64,000 bases of DNA from Methylophilus sp. (GTDB lineage: Bacteria > Pseudomonadota > Gammaproteobacteria > Burkholderiales > Methylophilaceae), in the NCBI RefSeq assembly GCF_008015755.1, contig NZ_SSGF01000018.1, positions 124,001 to 188,000 on the forward strand, written 5' to 3'. A program made the position numbers and the translations under genes. Shown here piece after piece: positions 57,414 to 64,000 of this stretch. How positions within the stretch are numbered: the first letter of the stretch is position 1; every line of letters begins with the position of its first letter. The notes below the pieces were generated by a model, which was given only the letters and a program-made list of their open reading frames with translations, did not search any database and was not told the DNA's origin.

Positions 57414-58219
57414 TTCGTCGTTTCCTGCTGTGACTGTAATTGTTTAAGCATGGCCTGTTTGCGCTGCAAACGGCGGTTTTGTGCTGTGTAGCCACTGACC
57501 AGGCCAACAGTGCCGGCCTCCACATGGTCAAGATAGCGGAACAACCTGGCAGGAGACATGCGCTCAATCACATAGCCTTGAGCCGCCAGCTTGTCTTGCA
57601 ACACATAACCGGGAATTTGCTGCTCCATATAAAAACGATAGCCCAGCTTTTTCATCAGGCCAACGTTCCACAAGGCAAAAAAGCTCTTGATATAGGGCTC
57701 GATATAAGGCCGCGCCTGGCGTGCAGGCAGGCCGAGTTGCTGCTTGAGACGGCGGCTGTGGTATTTAAAAAAGCCGGTAAACGCACGCCAGAACAAACGC
57801 ACATGCCCGCGGTTGAGCTGATGCAAACAGCCAATCGCCGCAATATTGGGCTGGCGCTGCATACGTTGCAAACACTCAATAAAAATCTGTGGCTCGTAAA
57901 TAAAGGTGTCTGTGTGCATCAAAAACAGGTAATCGGTCTTGATCGCCGCCAGGATCAAATCCAGGCCTTCTCCATGCGCGGCAAAGCCCTGCTCTTTCCC
58001 AGGCGACGGGCGTTCGATTAAATGTATCCAGTCTAGGCTACGCAAATACTCAGTGCTGTCATCAGCAGAATCATTATCGACCACCCAGACCTCCACCGCG
58101 TTGGCATCCAACGCCCCGCTCTCCAAGTGGCTTTTGATAAAATTCAAGCAGGTACGGGTCAAATCCAGCGTTTTGTAATTCACCAGCCCGATACTAAATC
58201 TTGGTAAGGTATGTGTCAT
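57410..58219 (-). CDS. GT2 family glycosyltransferase
   Basis: A 269-residue GT-A glycosyltransferase. IGLVNYKTLDLTRTCL, VVDNDSADDS (nucleotide-binding Asp pair) and LFLMHTDTFIY (DxD-equivalent HTD) show the family. The C terminus is basic and amphipathic (QNRRLQRKQAMLKQ), suitable for membrane association. No C-terminal membrane helices, so a single-sugar transferase rather than a processive synthase. Second gene of the operon, 15 bp after the InaA-type kinase. Confidence 0.82.
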   Translation of the reverse strand: MTHTLPRFSIGLVNYKTLDLTRTCLNFIKSHLESGALDANAVEVWVVDNDSADDSTEYLRSLDWIHLIERPSPGKEQGFAAHGEGLDLILAAIKTDYLFLMHTDTFIYEPQIFIECLQRMQRQPNIAAIGCLHQLNRGHVRLFWRAFTGFFKYHSRRLKQQLGLPARQARPYIEPYIKSFFALWNVGLMKKLGYRFYMEQQIPGYVLQDKLAAQGYVIERMSPARLFRYLDHVEAGTVGLVSGYTAQNRRLQRKQAMLKQLQSQQETTK

Positions 58220-58234
58220 AAACAGGGTTATCCG

Positions 58235-59017
58235 TTAACGCTTGCTACGTGTGGTAATGCGTTTGAGTAACTGGCGCTCACACCAGTTTAAAGGCCGGGC
58301 AAATGCCTCAGTATGCAAATACTGTTTAAAAAAATACAGGCGATCGCGGTCAGTTAAGCCCTCGGTATGCCGATGCAGTGCCGCCAGGTCAAACCGGGCA
58401 CGGCGCCAGGCGCCCAGGCTTTGCCTGGCTTTTTCCAGGTCAATCAGCGCCACTTGTGGCACTGCATCCGTCTGGCGGACAAAAATATGTTTGGGATACA
58501 AGGCACGGTGCACCCAGCCCAGATTATGAAAACGCCGGATTTGCTGGGCAACGGCACGCAGCAGACGTCTGCGCTCTACAGCAGGCTGGCTCAGTATGGT
58601 CGGTAGCAAGTACTTCAGATCGACAAAGCCATGCAAATTCTCAGTCACCAGAATCGCGCGCTGATTTCCCTGGTGTAAGGACTCGGCATACATCAACACT
58701 TTAGGTGCCGGAATCCCCGCCTTGGCCAAAGCCTGCAAACGCTCAAACTCACGCCGGAATGTTGGCTCGCCTGACAGCGGATGGCGCAAGGTACGGCGGC
58801 CATGATTCTGCTGTTTTTTCACAAACAACGCCAGTGCAGACTGATTTTCAACAGCCAGCACCAGCTTGCCGACGCCGCTCCAGCCGCCTCGACGCTCATT
58901 CGGCGGCTCAAACCAGGCGATGTCACGTGACCACCAGGCTTCAAAAGCATCGAGCCCGTGCTGCTGCAAGGCGGTCTGCCAGGCTGGATCTTGATAATGC
59001 GTCAAGGAATGTTCCAA
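58235..59017 (-). CDS. InaA/WaaP-type lipopolysaccharide kinase family protein
   Basis: A 260-residue kinase-like protein: GVGKLVLAV and LFVKKQQNHGRR (glycine loop and lysine), FRREFERLQAL (Glu of helix C), VTENLHGFVDLKYLL, WVHRALYPKHIFV (catalytic loop, where HRA replaces HRD) and ALIDLEKARQ. Relatives phosphorylate lipopolysaccharide core sugars. Missing Asp in the HRD motif could weaken activity. The start is TTG 59017, the first usable codon after a stop. First gene of the five-gene decoration operon. Confidence 0.72.
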   Translation of the reverse strand: MEHSLTHYQDPAWQTALQQHGLDAFEAWWSRDIAWFEPPNERRGGWSGVGKLVLAVENQSALALFVKKQQNHGRRTLRHPLSGEPTFRREFERLQALAKAGIPAPKVLMYAESLHQGNQRAILVTENLHGFVDLKYLLPTILSQPAVERRRLLRAVAQQIRRFHNLGWVHRALYPKHIFVRQTDAVPQVALIDLEKARQSLGAWRRARFDLAALHRHTEGLTDRDRLYFFKQYLHTEAFARPLNWCERQLLKRITTRSKR

Positions 59018-59125
59018 AATATATTATGCTGAAATAATTGAGGCCAATGCAGGTTTTTAAACCGCAGTTTGTTAACATAAGGGCTAATCCTAAATTTTAA
59101 CAGAATGCGTTTATAAATTAGTCTC

Positions 59126-59998
59126 ATGCTGCTGTTTTTCTGTAAAGCCATCGCCTGCCTGCCATTGTCCTGGGTACATAGATTGGGCATTTTTTTCGGC
59201 TATCTGTCTTATTGTTTCGACCCCAAAAGCAATCGGATTGCGCTGGCGAATATACAACAAAGCGGGTTAGCTGCTGACGACATTGAGGCGCAACGTTTGG
59301 TCAAAACCAGCCGCCTGGAAGCAGGTAAAGCCATTCTGGAAACGCTGTTTATCTGGGGAAAACCATCACCCAAGCTGTTGCCGTTGATACAGCAAGTGCA
59401 TGGCTGGCAACATATTGTTGAGGCGCAGGCACAAGGCAAAGGCCTGATTTTTCTCACCCCGCACCTGGGCTGTTTTGAAATCACGTCGGTTTATTATGGT
59501 GCGCGTGCGCCGATCACCGTGCTTTACCGACCACCCAAACTGCAGTGGTTAAGTCAATTGGTGGTTGAAGGCAGGCAAAAAGGCCAGGTGCAGATGGCGC
59601 CAGCCAATGCCAATGGGGTGAAAAAGTTGCTACAAGCATTGAAATCAGGCCAGGCTATCGGCATTTTGCCGGATCAGATTCCTAGACAAGGCGAAGGCGA
59701 ATGGGCCGATTTTTTTGGTAAACCAGCCTATACCATGGGTTTAGCTAGCAAGCTGGCCAGCAAAGCAGATGCGGTGATTATCATGGCGTTTGGCGAGCGA
59801 CTGCCCGCTGGCAAAGGGTTTGACATCCACCTGACGCGGGTAGAGGACATCAGCACACCAGCACAATTGAACCAGGCGATTGAGCGCCAGGTCGCCGCAT
59901 GCCCCAGCCAATATTTATGGCAATACAACCGCTACAAGCAGCGACGCTACGCCCTGCACAAACTGGAAAAAAGCCAACCCGACCAGGTTGAGCGCTAA
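59126..59998 (+). CDS. LpxL/LpxM-family lipid A acyltransferase
   Basis: A 290-residue lysophospholipid-acyltransferase-fold protein adding a secondary acyl chain to lipid A. N-terminal hydrophobic segment (about 1-30), then the HxxxxE motif LTPHLGCFEIT (H113, E118), and GILPDQIPRQGEGEWADFFG as in LpxL. The C terminus ends WQYNRYKQRRY, conserved in the family. Divergent from the decoration operon with 108 bp between, consistent with joint envelope function. Laurate versus myristate specificity cannot be read from sequence. Confidence 0.9.
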   Translation: MLLFFCKAIACLPLSWVHRLGIFFGYLSYCFDPKSNRIALANIQQSGLAADDIEAQRLVKTSRLEAGKAILETLFIWGKPSPKLLPLIQQVHGWQHIVEAQAQGKGLIFLTPHLGCFEITSVYYGARAPITVLYRPPKLQWLSQLVVEGRQKGQVQMAPANANGVKKLLQALKSGQAIGILPDQIPRQGEGEWADFFGKPAYTMGLASKLASKADAVIIMAFGERLPAGKGFDIHLTRVEDISTPAQLNQAIERQVAACPSQYLWQYNRYKQRRYALHKLEKSQPDQVER

Positions 59999-60017
59999 GC
60001 GCCAAGCCAGCAATTGG

Positions 60018-60722
60018 CTAAGCTAGGCCCTGGATCCAGCGGCTGTAGACTTTATCGGCCACGCGGTGCAACACTTCGCAATCGGCCTCAACCGCTGCCA
60101 GCATGGTATCCGCGGACTGCACCGCCGGGCTACTGGCTGAGCTGGCAATATCACTCTGCCATTGCTCGGTCCAGATTTTCACCATGGTTGGCGTCATTTC
60201 AATATGGCATTGCAAGCCGATATGCTTACCCATGACATAAGCCTGGTTCGCGCAATAGGGGCTGGATAAAACATGCGTGGCACCCGCTGGCACGGTAAAC
60301 GTCTCACCATGCCAATGAAAACTGTTAAAGCCTTGCAAGTCTCCAAACCAGTCACGCGCCAGCGCATGATCTGCGACCTTGACCTCACCCCAACCAATTT
60401 CTTTGACCGGGTTTTTGCTGACGACACCACCCAGCGCTTTGCTGATCAGTTGGCCGCCCAGGCAGTGGCCAAGCAAGGGCACATCCTTGTCCACTGACTG
60501 CCGAATCAATTGCAGCAAAGGCGGAATCCACGGCAGATCATCGTTCACACTCATGGGCCCACCCATCAGCACAATGCCACTGTAATCATCCACAGACGTG
60601 GGTACTGTCTCGCCTTTATCAATGCGCACTTCGCACCACGGAATAGCATGTTGCGCCAAAAAAGTGCCCAAATAACCAGCACCCTCGCAGCAAGCGTGCC
60701 TGAATATCACTACCGGTTTCAT
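60018..60722 (-). CDS. class I glutamine amidotransferase-like protein
   Basis: A 234-residue stand-alone GATase1 domain similar to the GuaA amidotransferase half. The nucleophile is in LLGHCLGGQLISKALGG, and QCHIEMTP carries the His-Glu pair. GGPMSVND is the oxyanion-side loop. Members of COG0518 include gamma-glutamyl hydrolases and unknown functions; no synthetase partner is near. Three bases after rluE, so co-transcribed. Confidence 0.8.
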   Translation of the reverse strand: MKPVVIFRHACCEGAGYLGTFLAQHAIPWCEVRIDKGETVPTSVDDYSGIVLMGGPMSVNDDLPWIPPLLQLIRQSVDKDVPLLGHCLGGQLISKALGGVVSKNPVKEIGWGEVKVADHALARDWFGDLQGFNSFHWHGETFTVPAGATHVLSSPYCANQAYVMGKHIGLQCHIEMTPTMVKIWTEQWQSDIASSASSPAVQSADTMLAAVEADCEVLHRVADKVYSRWIQGLA

Positions 60723-60725
60723 GAT

Positions 60726-61268
60726 TTACCTTACCAAACTGACTTCCTGATATTGTCCTAGCAAGATTCCGTCCAACGTATACGGCCCAATCGCATAACG
60801 AATCAGGCGCAAGGTCGGAAACCCCACGTGGGCGGTCATGCGCCGCACCTGGCGGTTCTTGCCTTCGCTAATCTTCAGCTCCAGCCAGGTAGTTGGGATA
60901 TGTTTGCGCTCACGAATCGGTGGCACGCGCTGCCACAATTGGTCAGGTTCAGTGATGATGCTGACCTGCGCAGGTTGCGTGACAAAGTCACCCAGATCCA
61001 CGCCCTGCTCTAGTGGCATCAAATCTGCTTGTGTAGGCACACCTTCAACTTGGGCCCAATAGGTTTTGATCTGTTTATGCTTGGGATGACTCAAACGATG
61101 TTGCAATGCACCATCATCGGTTAAAATAAGCAATCCTTCGGAGTCAGTATCTAACCGCCCGGCTGCATAGACGTTGGGAATCGGAATATAGTCTTTGAGC
61201 GTTGCGTGTTTTTCATGTGCAGTGAATTGGCACACGACGTTAAAAGGTTTGTTAAACAGTAATAACAT
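60726..61268 (-). CDS. rluE: 23S rRNA pseudouridine synthase E
   Basis: A 180-residue RsuA/RluE-family synthase. [11 protein letters not shown], the catalytic [14 protein letters not shown] (Asp), [10 protein letters not shown] and [20 protein letters not shown] align closely with E. coli RluE, which acts on U2457. ATG 61268 is chosen; the frame runs back to 61403 inside icd, but that part is antisense to icd and not conserved. Its ATG shares a CATG with a possible icd start on the other strand. Confidence 0.9.
   Translation of the reverse strand: MLLLFNKPFNVVCQFTAHEKHATLKDYIPIPNVYAAGRLDTDSEGLLILTDDGALQHRLSHPKHKQIKTYWAQVEGVPTQADLMPLEQGVDLGDFVTQPAQVSIITEPDQLWQRVPPIRERKHIPTTWLELKISEGKNRQVRRMTAHVGFPTLRLIRYAIGPYTLDGILLGQYQEVSLVR
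61227..61255 (+). promoter_or_regulatory. candidate icd promoter inside rluE
   Basis: TTGGCA (61227-61232), 17-base spacer, TGTTAA (61250-61255). Five of six matches at -35 but weak at -10. A start here would give a very short leader for icd. Confidence 0.3.
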
Positions 61269-61278
61269 GGAAAGCGCT

Positions 61279-62517
61279 ATGTCTAAAATCAAGGTGCCAG
61301 CCACTGGCAGCAAAATTATTGTCAATGCTGATAATACCCTAAATGTTCCAGACCACCCTATTATCCCGTTTATCGAGGGTGACGGGATTGGTATCGACAT
61401 CACCCCCCCTATGATTAAAGTGGTGGATACTGCGGTTGAGAAAGCCTATGGCGGCAAGCGTAAAATTTCCTGGATGGAAGTCTATGCCGGTGAAAAATCC
61501 ACTACCGTCTACGAAAAAGACACTTGGCTGTCCGACGAAACCATGGCTGCCTTGAAAGAGTACGTCATTTCGATCAAAGGCCCATTGACAACACCAGTCG
61601 GTGGCGGCATCCGTTCACTCAACGTGACACTGCGTCAGGAGCTGGACTTATACGTTTGCTTGCGCCCTATCCAGTATTTCACTGGCGTACCTAGCCCGGT
61701 CAAGCACCCAGAAAAAACCGATATGGTCATTTTCCGCGAAAACACGGAAGACATCTATGCCGGGATTGAATGGGCTGCAGGCACCGAAGAAGTGAAAAAA
61801 GTCATCAACTTTTTGAGCGATATGGGCGTACGCAAAAAAATCCGTTTCCCGGAAGCCTCTGCGATTGGCATCAAGCCAGTCTCCATTGACGGCAGCAAAC
61901 GCTTGATTCGTAAGGCGATTCAGTACGCGATTGATAACAACCGCAAATCAGTGACCATCACCCACAAAGGCAACATCATGAAGTTCACCGAGGGTGGCTT
62001 CCGTGACTGGGGGTATCAACTGGCCAAAGAAGAATTTGGCGCCGAGCTGATTGACGGCGGCCCATGGTGCAAGCTGCCTAATGGCATCATCATTAAAGAC
62101 TGTATCGCAGACGCATTCTTGCAAGAGATTCTGCTGCACCCGGAAGATTACGATGTCGTGGCCGCATTGAACCTCAATGGCGACTATATGAGTGATGCGC
62201 TGGCAGCCCAAGTTGGTGGTATCGGGATTGCGCCCGGAGCGAACTTGAGCGATACCATCGCCATGTTTGAAGCCACCCACGGCACCGCGCCGAAAATCGC
62301 CGGTAAAAACCTGGCCAACCCAAGCTCCCTGATCTTGTCCGCCGAAATGATGTTACGTCATATGGGTTGGGTAGAAGCGGCTGACCTCGTACTCAATGGC
62401 GTCGCCAAGGCGATTGCCAGCAAGCGGGTGACTGGCGATTTTAGTAGCCAAATGGAAGGTGCCACGCAAGTCGGCACGGCAGAGTTTGGTGATGAAATCA
62501 TCAAACAAATGGCCTAA
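61279..62517 (+). CDS. icd: isocitrate dehydrogenase (NADP)
   Basis: A 412-residue enzyme making 2-oxoglutarate and NADPH. It aligns throughout with E. coli Icd: [31 protein letters not shown], phospho-/substrate-loop [29 protein letters not shown] and [10 protein letters not shown]. The NADP specificity is inferred from this close similarity. ATG 61279 is preferred over 61267, with GGAAAG just upstream. In Methylophilaceae the citric-acid cycle is incomplete, so icd would supply glutamate and NADPH (inference). A terminator follows. Confidence 0.96.
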   Translation: MSKIKVPATGSKIIVNADNTLNVPDHPIIPFIEGDGIGIDITPPMIKVVDTAVEKAYGGKRKISWMEVYAGEKSTTVYEKDTWLSDETMAALKEYVISIKGPLTTPVGGGIRSLNVTLRQELDLYVCLRPIQYFTGVPSPVKHPEKTDMVIFRENTEDIYAGIEWAAGTEEVKKVINFLSDMGVRKKIRFPEASAIGIKPVSIDGSKRLIRKAIQYAIDNNRKSVTITHKGNIMKFTEGGFRDWGYQLAKEEFGAELIDGGPWCKLPNGIIIKDCIADAFLQEILLHPEDYDVVAALNLNGDYMSDALAAQVGGIGIAPGANLSDTIAMFEATHGTAPKIAGKNLANPSSLILSAEMMLRHMGWVEAADLVLNGVAKAIASKRVTGDFSSQMEGATQVGTAEFGDEIIKQMA

Positions 62518-62544
62518 GTTTTAGCCACTGCACCAAACGATAAA

Positions 62545-62572
62545 AAAACGGCTCGCAAATGCGAGCCGTTTT
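62545..62572. terminator. bidirectional rho-independent terminator
   Basis: AAAACGGCTCGCA, loop AA, TGCGAGCCGTTTT: perfect 13-bp stem between convergent icd and the cold-shock gene. Confidence 0.9.
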
Positions 62573-62598
62573 GTATTTTTTACCCCTAAAAGAACAAA

Positions 62599-62802
62599 TT
62601 ATGCTTTTTGTATGTTTGAAGCCTGTTTCCCTTTTGGACCCTCAGTCACATCAAAGGATACACGTTGGCCTTCTTTCAAGCTTTTATAACCAGATTCAAC
62701 GATTGCGGAGAAGTGCGCGAACAAATCGTCACCGCCGTCATCGGGAGTAATGAATCCAAAGCCCTTAGAGTCGTTAAACCACTTTACGGTACCTGTTGCC
62801 AT
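62599..62802 (-). CDS. cold-shock protein (CspA family)
   Basis: A 67-residue OB-fold RNA/DNA-binding protein. [17 protein letters not shown] and DLFAHFSAI are the RNP1 and RNP2 motifs with their aromatic residues intact. AAGGAAG precedes the ATG. It has a strong promoter and a leader of about 125 nt. Which Csp paralogue this is cannot be told from sequence. Confidence 0.96.
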   Translation of the reverse strand: MATGTVKWFNDSKGFGFITPDDGGDDLFAHFSAIVESGYKSLKEGQRVSFDVTEGPKGKQASNIQKA

Positions 62803-62926
62803 TTTACTTCCTTACTTTTTTACTTAACAGGGAGGCGCCCCAAAAGTTTGTCTCAAGTACTCCAGTCGCAATAAACAAGCTTTGCTTTACTTAAAGACGG
62901 CTACAAAAAACCTGAACCCAAACGCC
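62803..62926 (-). ncRNA. long 5' leader of the cold-shock gene
   Basis: About 125 untranslated bases between the predicted start site and the csp ATG, as is common for CspA mRNAs, where the leader acts as a temperature-responsive structure. No defined riboswitch fold was identified by eye. Confidence 0.45.
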
Positions 62927-62933
62927 TTAAGGA

Positions 62934-62962
62934 TTTATAATTTAGCATTATTTAAATGTCAA
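62934..62962 (-). promoter_or_regulatory. strong sigma-70 promoter of the cold-shock gene
   Basis: Minus strand TTGACA (62962-62957, consensus), 17-base spacer, TATAAA (62939-62934). Flanked by AT-rich sequence resembling an UP element. Confidence 0.82.
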
Positions 62963-63150
62963 GGCTAATTTTGTATCTTTTAACGAAAGCTAAAAAATCT
63001 CCTTAAAATTTGCATAAATGCTGCATGAGAGCCCGTCTTTTCTACGATTTGAATCTTTGAGCCTCCACGTATACTCCAGTAAAAAGGTGAGTTGTATCAG
63101 TATATTAACGGATCTGTTTCACTGTTTGGACGACGTATTTAAAGACATCT
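62963..63150 (+). other. upstream region of pilB
   Basis: Together with the csp leader and promoter this makes a 348-bp gene-free stretch. The pilB side has a TATACT at 63070-63075 with TTTGAA/TTGAAT about 15-16 bp upstream as a weak promoter. No RNA gene or repeat was seen. Confidence 0.4.
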
Positions 63151-64000
63151 ATGGCAACACTGGAAAGTTCAAAAAAACTGGGCGGTATGGCGCGCATGCT
63201 GGTGCAGTCTTCGCTCATGGGCGAAGACGACGCAGCGGCGTTGCAGGAGAAATGCCACGCACAGAAAATCAGCTTTTTGGCCGCCACGCTGGCGCAAAAA
63301 AAGATTTCTGCCAAAGATATTGCGCAAACGGCTTCGCAAGCTTTCGGCTTTCCTTTTTTTGACCTCAATGCCTTAGATCAGGACTCTCTGCCAGACAAAA
63401 CCATAGACATCAAACTGATGCAATCGCATCGCGTCTTGCTGCTGCAACAAAAAAGCAACGTGGCTTATATTGCCATCTCCGACCCGACGAATCTGCATGC
63501 GTTGGACACCATACAGTTTCAAATGGGCGCGACCTTGTTTCCGGTGGTGGTGGAGGATGACAAACTCGGTAAATGGATAGATAAAATTGTCGAATCCAAA
63601 GATACCAGCATGTCTAACCTCAATGCTGGCGGTGATGAGTTTGACCTTGGCCTGGAAGACGCGGGCGAAGAGCAGGAAGCAGAAATCCTGCAAGAAGTGG
63701 ATGATGCGCCGGTGGTCAAGTTCTTGCAAAAAATATTGCTGGATGCCATCAATATGGGCGCATCCGACTTGCACTTTGAGCCTTACGAGAAGTTTTACCG
63801 TATTCGCTTCCGGGTAGACGGCGTCTTAAGAGATATGTCACAACCGCCCTTAGCCATCAAAGAAAAACTGGCCTCGCGTATCAAGGTGATTTCAAACCTG
63901 GATATTTCCGAGAAAAGAATTCCGCAAGATGGCCGCATGAAATTAATTATTTCAAAAACGCGCGCTATCGACTTCCGTGTCAGTACCCTGCCCTTGATCC
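63151..64000 (+). CDS. pilB: type IV pilus assembly ATPase PilB (5' part; continues beyond window)
   Basis: The first 283 codons of a type II/IV secretion-type hexameric ATPase that powers pilus extension. The N-terminal MshEN-like domain (about 15-150: FPFFDLNALDQDSL, LQQKSNVAYIAISDP, DTIQFQMGA) is followed by an acidic linker (about 160-185) and the start of the ATPase core: VVKFLQKILLDAINMGASDLH, RIRFRVDGVLRDM and ISEKRIPQDGRM. Walker motifs lie beyond the window. ATG 63151 is chosen although no strong ribosome site is visible. Confidence 0.93.
   Translation, partial: MATLESSKKLGGMARMLVQSSLMGEDDAAALQEKCHAQKISFLAATLAQKKISAKDIAQTASQAFGFPFFDLNALDQDSLPDKTIDIKLMQSHRVLLLQQKSNVAYIAISDPTNLHALDTIQFQMGATLFPVVVEDDKLGKWIDKIVESKDTSMSNLNAGGDEFDLGLEDAGEEQEAEILQEVDDAPVVKFLQKILLDAINMGASDLHFEPYEKFYRIRFRVDGVLRDMSQPPLAIKEKLASRIKVISNLDISEKRIPQDGRMKLIISKTRAIDFRVSTLPLI

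Noticed and set aside
61269-61403. 45-residue N-terminal extension of rluE
   Set aside because: Lies antisense to the start of icd, is not similar to RluE, and the ATG at 61268 aligns with the family.
1-64000. Search for tRNA, rRNA, phage, transposase and CRISPR
   Set aside because: None was recognisable by eye; a dedicated tRNA or transposase scan could still find a degenerate copy.

Overview
The window is a chromosomal segment of about 50% GC from a Gram-negative betaproteobacterium, most likely a methylotroph of the Methylophilaceae (Methylophilus/Methylovorus/Methylotenera-like). This assignment is inference. It rests on the betaproteobacterial blocks birA-coaX-SPOR, carA-carB-greA and rlmE-ftsH-folP-glmM, on fur divergent from bamE-dapB, on Entner-Doudoroff edd/eda beside NADP-isocitrate dehydrogenase, and on a sucrose-phosphate synthase/amylosucrase operon. 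There are no rRNA or tRNA genes, CRISPR arrays, prophages or insertion sequences. Apart from one 97-bp inverted-repeat element, the region looks like stable core genome with species-specific envelope genes.

Layout. 1-5 kb (minus): truncated radical SAM gene, then two membrane proteins with GH17 (beta-1,3-glucan-active) domains, one fused to a GT2 synthase. 5-7.5 kb: a small secreted protein and a lipoyl-domain dihydrolipoyl dehydrogenase. 7.5-10.2 kb (minus): birA-coaX-SPOR. 10.3-12.7 kb: glnS and a flavin reductase. 12.7-18 kb: a long structured leader, then sucrose-phosphate synthase, amylosucrase and an MscS channel, which together look like an osmoadaptation operon. 18-30.4 kb: housekeeping (glmM, folP, ftsH, rlmE, yhbY, greA, carAB, dapB). 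30.5-33.3 kb: an unusually long BamE fused to two NTF2-like domains, divergent from fur. 33.3-39.5 kb: DNA glycosylase, a 59-residue membrane protein, recN, nadK, hrcA, a glycine-zipper lipoprotein and hemH.

39.6-50.4 kb is a lipopolysaccharide-core region. hldD-gmhA-hldE-waaF make and attach heptose. They are followed by a GT39-like membrane protein, a DUF115-like protein and a divergent nucleotidyltransferase. Convergent to these lie waaP (heptose kinase), a PbgA/YejM-like sulfatase-fold protein and a HAD phosphatase. 50.4-53 kb holds edd and eda, separated by the inverted-repeat element.

53.3-59 kb is a tight five-gene minus-strand operon: InaA-type kinase, GT2 glycosyltransferase, 2-oxoglutarate/Fe(II) oxygenase, a tandem two-kinase protein and a NodU-type carbamoyltransferase. 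I read it as a lipopolysaccharide/glycan decoration cassette. An LpxL-type acyltransferase diverges from it. The window ends with a glutamine amidotransferase, rluE and icd (start codons head-to-head), a cold-shock gene with a strong promoter and long leader, and the start of pilB.

The most notable observations are the BamE/NTF2 fusion, the decoration cassette with its tandem kinase, the sucrose-MscS operon with its palindromic leader, the inverted repeat at the edd stop codon, and the overlapping rluE/icd start codons.
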